Of a stretch of DNA of 64,000 bases, positions 61,859 to 64,000 are shown one piece after another; the stretch's first letter is position 1, and each line of letters opens with the position of its first letter. The position numbers and the translations under genes are program-made. The DNA is from Ilumatobacter sp963746265 (GTDB lineage: Bacteria; Actinomycetota; Acidimicrobiia; Acidimicrobiales; Ilumatobacteraceae), in contig CAVVAM010000006.1 of assembly GCA_963746265.1 (NCBI GenBank), forward strand, positions 62,001 to 126,000, read 5' to 3'. Under the pieces are notes generated by a model that saw only the letters and a program-made list of their open reading frames with translations, did not search any database and was not told where the DNA came from.

Positions 61859-63178
61859 GTGAGCGTGATGCGGAGACAGCGATGGGCCGAGATGGACGAA
61901 CGGCGGCGGTCCGCGCTCGTCGCGCGCGGTCTCGACGACATCTTCGACGCAGGGCTGCGCACCTCGATCGGCGCGCTGATCGACGACGTCCGCGAACGTG
62001 GCGACGACGCGGTCTGCGACGCGCTCGGCCGGTTCGACGGCATCGAAATCGAACCCGACGGGCTGCGGGTGTCGGCCGACGAGCTCGATTCGGCAACCGT
62101 GTCCGACGACGTCGATGCCGCGATCGACGACGCGATCGTCCACCTTCGGTCGTTCAACGAGCAACAGCTGGCCCGATTCGAAGACTGGTCGTTCGAGTCG
62201 GAGCCCGGTCTCACCGTCGGCGAGAAGATCTCGCCGATCACGTCCGCCGGGTTGTTCACGCCGTCGGGCAAGGCGAGCTATCCGAGTGTCGCCTACCAGC
62301 TCGCCGTCCCGGCCGTCGTCGCCGGGGTCCCGTCGCTCGCCCTGGTGGTTCCTCCGGTGCCCGGCGGCGCCGGCGAGGTCGACCCGGCCGTGCTCGTCGT
62401 GTGCAGGAAGCTCGGCGTCCGCGACGTGTTCCGAGTCAATGGTCCAGCTGGGATCGCCGCACTCGGCTTCGGCACCGAACGCATCCCCCGCGTCGCGAAG
62501 GTGATGGGGCCCGGATCGCCGGCCGTCACCATCGCGCAGGTCGAGATGCAGCGCCACGGTGTCGCCACCGTGATGCTGCTCGGCCCGACGGAGAGCGTCG
62601 TGATCGCCGACGACTCGGCCGACCCGGTCCGCCTCGCCGCCGATCTGCTCATCGAAGCCGAGCACGGCACCGACAGTTCGGTCGTGCTGCTCGCGACCGG
62701 GGAGCGGATCGTCGACGAAGTCGAGGCCGAGCTGGTCATCCAACTCGCCGAGTTACCGACGGTGCGCGCCGAAGCGGCAGCGGCGGCGCTCGGGCCGAAC
62801 GGTGGTGCCGTGATCGTCGACACGCTCGACACCGCGATCGAGGTCGCCAACCGCTATGCCCCCGAGCACCTGCAAGTCGTCGTCACCGACGCGCAGGTCG
62901 ACCGCGTCGTGGGTGGTCTCGTGAATGCCGGCGAGATCCTGATCGGCCAGGACACGCCGTTCAGCGCAGCCAACTTCGTCATCGGTTGTCCGGCGTCGTT
63001 GCCGACGAGCGGATTCGCACATGTGAGCTCGGGGATCACGGCCGCGACGTTCCTGAAACGAACGGCGGTCGCCCGGGCCGAGGGATCCGCGCTCGCTCGA
63101 ATGAGCGATTCGGTGATCGCGTTGGCCGATCACGAGGGGTTTCCGGCGCATGCGGCCGCGATCCGGCGACGCCGTTGA
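61859..63178 (+). CDS. hisD: Histidinol dehydrogenase
   Basis: The 439-residue zinc enzyme catalyses the last two steps of histidine synthesis with NAD. Visible are VRERGDDAVCDALGRFDG, FTPSGKASYPSVAYQLAVPA, VFRVNGPAGIAALGFGTERI, GPGSPAVTIAQ, the YAPEHLQVV segment with zinc-binding His, and PTSGFAHVSSGIT. The start is GTG 61859. It stands alone, without other his genes, and is divergent from purA. Confidence 0.97.
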   Translation: MSVMRRQRWAEMDERRRSALVARGLDDIFDAGLRTSIGALIDDVRERGDDAVCDALGRFDGIEIEPDGLRVSADELDSATVSDDVDAAIDDAIVHLRSFNEQQLARFEDWSFESEPGLTVGEKISPITSAGLFTPSGKASYPSVAYQLAVPAVVAGVPSLALVVPPVPGGAGEVDPAVLVVCRKLGVRDVFRVNGPAGIAALGFGTERIPRVAKVMGPGSPAVTIAQVEMQRHGVATVMLLGPTESVVIADDSADPVRLAADLLIEAEHGTDSSVVLLATGERIVDEVEAELVIQLAELPTVRAEAAAAALGPNGGAVIVDTLDTAIEVANRYAPEHLQVVVTDAQVDRVVGGLVNAGEILIGQDTPFSAANFVIGCPASLPTSGFAHVSSGITAATFLKRTAVARAEGSALARMSDSVIALADHEGFPAHAAAIRRRR

Positions 63179-63258
63179 GCTGGGGCTGACCGACCTGCTC
63201 GACCGCTTGACACGCAGAACGCGTGAACTCGCGCCCACGGTGGCGTACGCTGACATCC

Positions 63259-63939
63259 GTGACCACAATTTTGCTGGTAGAGGACGACGAGCGGATCAGT
63301 GAACCGTTGCTCCGCGTCCTCGGTACCGAAGGCTTCGAAGCCGTGCACGCGTCGAGTGGCCTGGAGGGTCTCGAGCAGGTCATGCTTCGACGACCCGACC
63401 TCATGCTGCTCGATCTGACGCTGCCCGACATCGACGGGCTCGACGTCTGCCGCAAGGTCCGTGAGGATCGTCCCGAGCTGCCGATCATCATGTTGACCGC
63501 ACGGGCCGAGGAGATGGATGTCATCGTCGGGCTCGGCGCCGGCGCGGACGACTATGTGCCCAAGCCGTTCCGTCTCGCCGAACTCGTCGCACGTATCAAG
63601 GCCCGTCTCCGTGTGGCCGAGGCCGCCAACCAGATGCCTCGCGAGATCATCGGCGGCCCGCTGCGGGTGAACACCGAATCGCGTCGTGCCTACCTCGACG
63701 GCGAAGAGCTCGAACTCACGTCGAAGGAGTTCGATCTCCTGGCACTCCTGATGAGCAAGCCGGACGCGACGTTCACCCGCGAGCAGATCATGTCGACGGT
63801 CTGGGACGAGAACTACTGGGGTTCGACGCGCACACTCGACACGCACATCTCCACTCTGCGCCGCAAGATCGGTGACGACTCCGATCCGCCCACGCTGATC
63901 GTGACCGTTCGGGGCGTGGGGTTCCGGTTCGAAGGCTGA
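63259..63939 (+). CDS. OmpR/PhoB-type response regulator
   Basis: The 226-residue regulator has a receiver domain with VEDDERISEPL, phospho-acceptor in LMLLDLTLPDIDGLD (about residue 50), switch Thr in IIMLTARAEEMD and Lys in DYVPKPFRLAEL. The winged-helix output domain has LTSKEFDLLALLMSKPDATF and the recognition segment STRTLDTHISTLRRKIGDD. The GTG at 63259 gives a standard start. The next gene, 12 bp on, is presumably its sensor kinase. Confidence 0.95.
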   Translation: MTTILLVEDDERISEPLLRVLGTEGFEAVHASSGLEGLEQVMLRRPDLMLLDLTLPDIDGLDVCRKVREDRPELPIIMLTARAEEMDVIVGLGAGADDYVPKPFRLAELVARIKARLRVAEAANQMPREIIGGPLRVNTESRRAYLDGEELELTSKEFDLLALLMSKPDATFTREQIMSTVWDENYWGSTRTLDTHISTLRRKIGDDSDPPTLIVTVRGVGFRFEG

Positions 63940-63951
63940 CCCGGCCCGACC

Positions 63952-64000
63952 ATGCGTCGTCGGCTGGTCATCTCCACGATCGCGATCGTGCTCGTCGTCC
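63952..64000 (+). CDS. Start of a membrane protein, probably the partner histidine kinase (cut)
   Basis: Only 16 codons are inside the window. They read MRRRLVISTIAIVLVV, a basic N-terminus and the beginning of a membrane helix, as in sensor kinases. The ATG is 12 bp after the OmpR-type regulator stop. The kinase call rests on operon context only. Confidence 0.6.
   Translation, partial: MRRRLVISTIAIVLVV

Noticed and set aside
60334..63189. Plus-strand open frame of 951 codons spanning purA and hisD
   Set aside because: It is antisense to purA and out of frame with hisD; its composition is Arg/Asp/Val-rich without any domain.

Overview
This 64 kb window is a stretch of chromosome from a high-GC actinobacterium. 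I infer a member of the Acidimicrobiia (Ilumatobacter-like) rather than a mycobacterium or streptomycete. Supporting signs are strong G/C in third codon positions, frequent GTG starts, an actinobacterial SigM-type locus next to pcnA, a DUF5318 gene, an MftD-type mycofactocin enzyme, an F420-type LLM oxidoreductase and a relative of the mycothiol-linked protein Rv2466c. No tRNA, rRNA, CRISPR array, intact insertion sequence, prophage or origin was seen.

Layout. 1-10 kb: the start of trxB, a small membrane protein, an anti-sigma/ECF-sigma pair coupled to a Ser/Thr kinase, two acetyltransferases, a DegV protein, a secreted DUF6049-like protein and pcnA. This resembles the pcnA-sigM-trxB block of other Actinobacteria, but no murJ gene is present. 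10-17 kb: a PAS-GGDEF-EAL protein, a decayed ECF sigma fragment, and a 1,198-residue surface protein with a near-perfect 576-bp tandem duplication, divergent from a SARP-type regulator. 17-30 kb: metabolic and unknown genes (methyltransferase, DUF5318, DinB-like, CoA-transferase, MftD, AcuI-like reductase, tyrosine phosphatase, DUF192 lipoprotein), then a heterodimeric ABC exporter. 30-34 kb: a CbxX-type AAA ATPase and a large membrane GGDEF-EAL protein. 34-36 kb: the rpsF-ssb-rpsR-rplI operon ending in a strong hairpin. 36-50 kb: TesB, an LLM oxidoreductase, PyrE, and two paralogous three-gene pseudopilin cassettes either side of a LarA-like gene, followed by a DsbA-family protein and a DrrAB-type ABC transporter. 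50.2-50.7 kb looks like a scar with a cation-transporter fragment and repeats resembling an insertion-sequence end. 50.7-52.1 kb is dnaB. 52.4-58.9 kb is an island with two ABC exporters and a split NarL-type two-component system. 59-64 kb holds purB, purA, hisD and an OmpR-type response regulator with the start of the next gene, probably its sensor kinase.

How the parts work together. Many genes are translationally coupled by 4- or 8-bp start/stop overlaps: sigma/anti-sigma/kinase, DegV/GNAT, both ABC systems, and both pseudopilin cassettes. The cell-surface theme is strong: a kinase with an extracellular sensor domain, a large repeat protein, pseudopilins carrying cadherin-like modules, and three or four exporters. 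Two c-di-GMP proteins and two two-component systems suggest surface-linked signalling. The most unusual features are the duplicated pseudopilin cassettes with fused adhesin-like domains, the SARP/surface-protein divergent pair with an 11-bp-phased direct repeat between them, the standalone catalytically intact kinase where a MurJ-pseudokinase fusion sits in relatives, and the orphan mftD.
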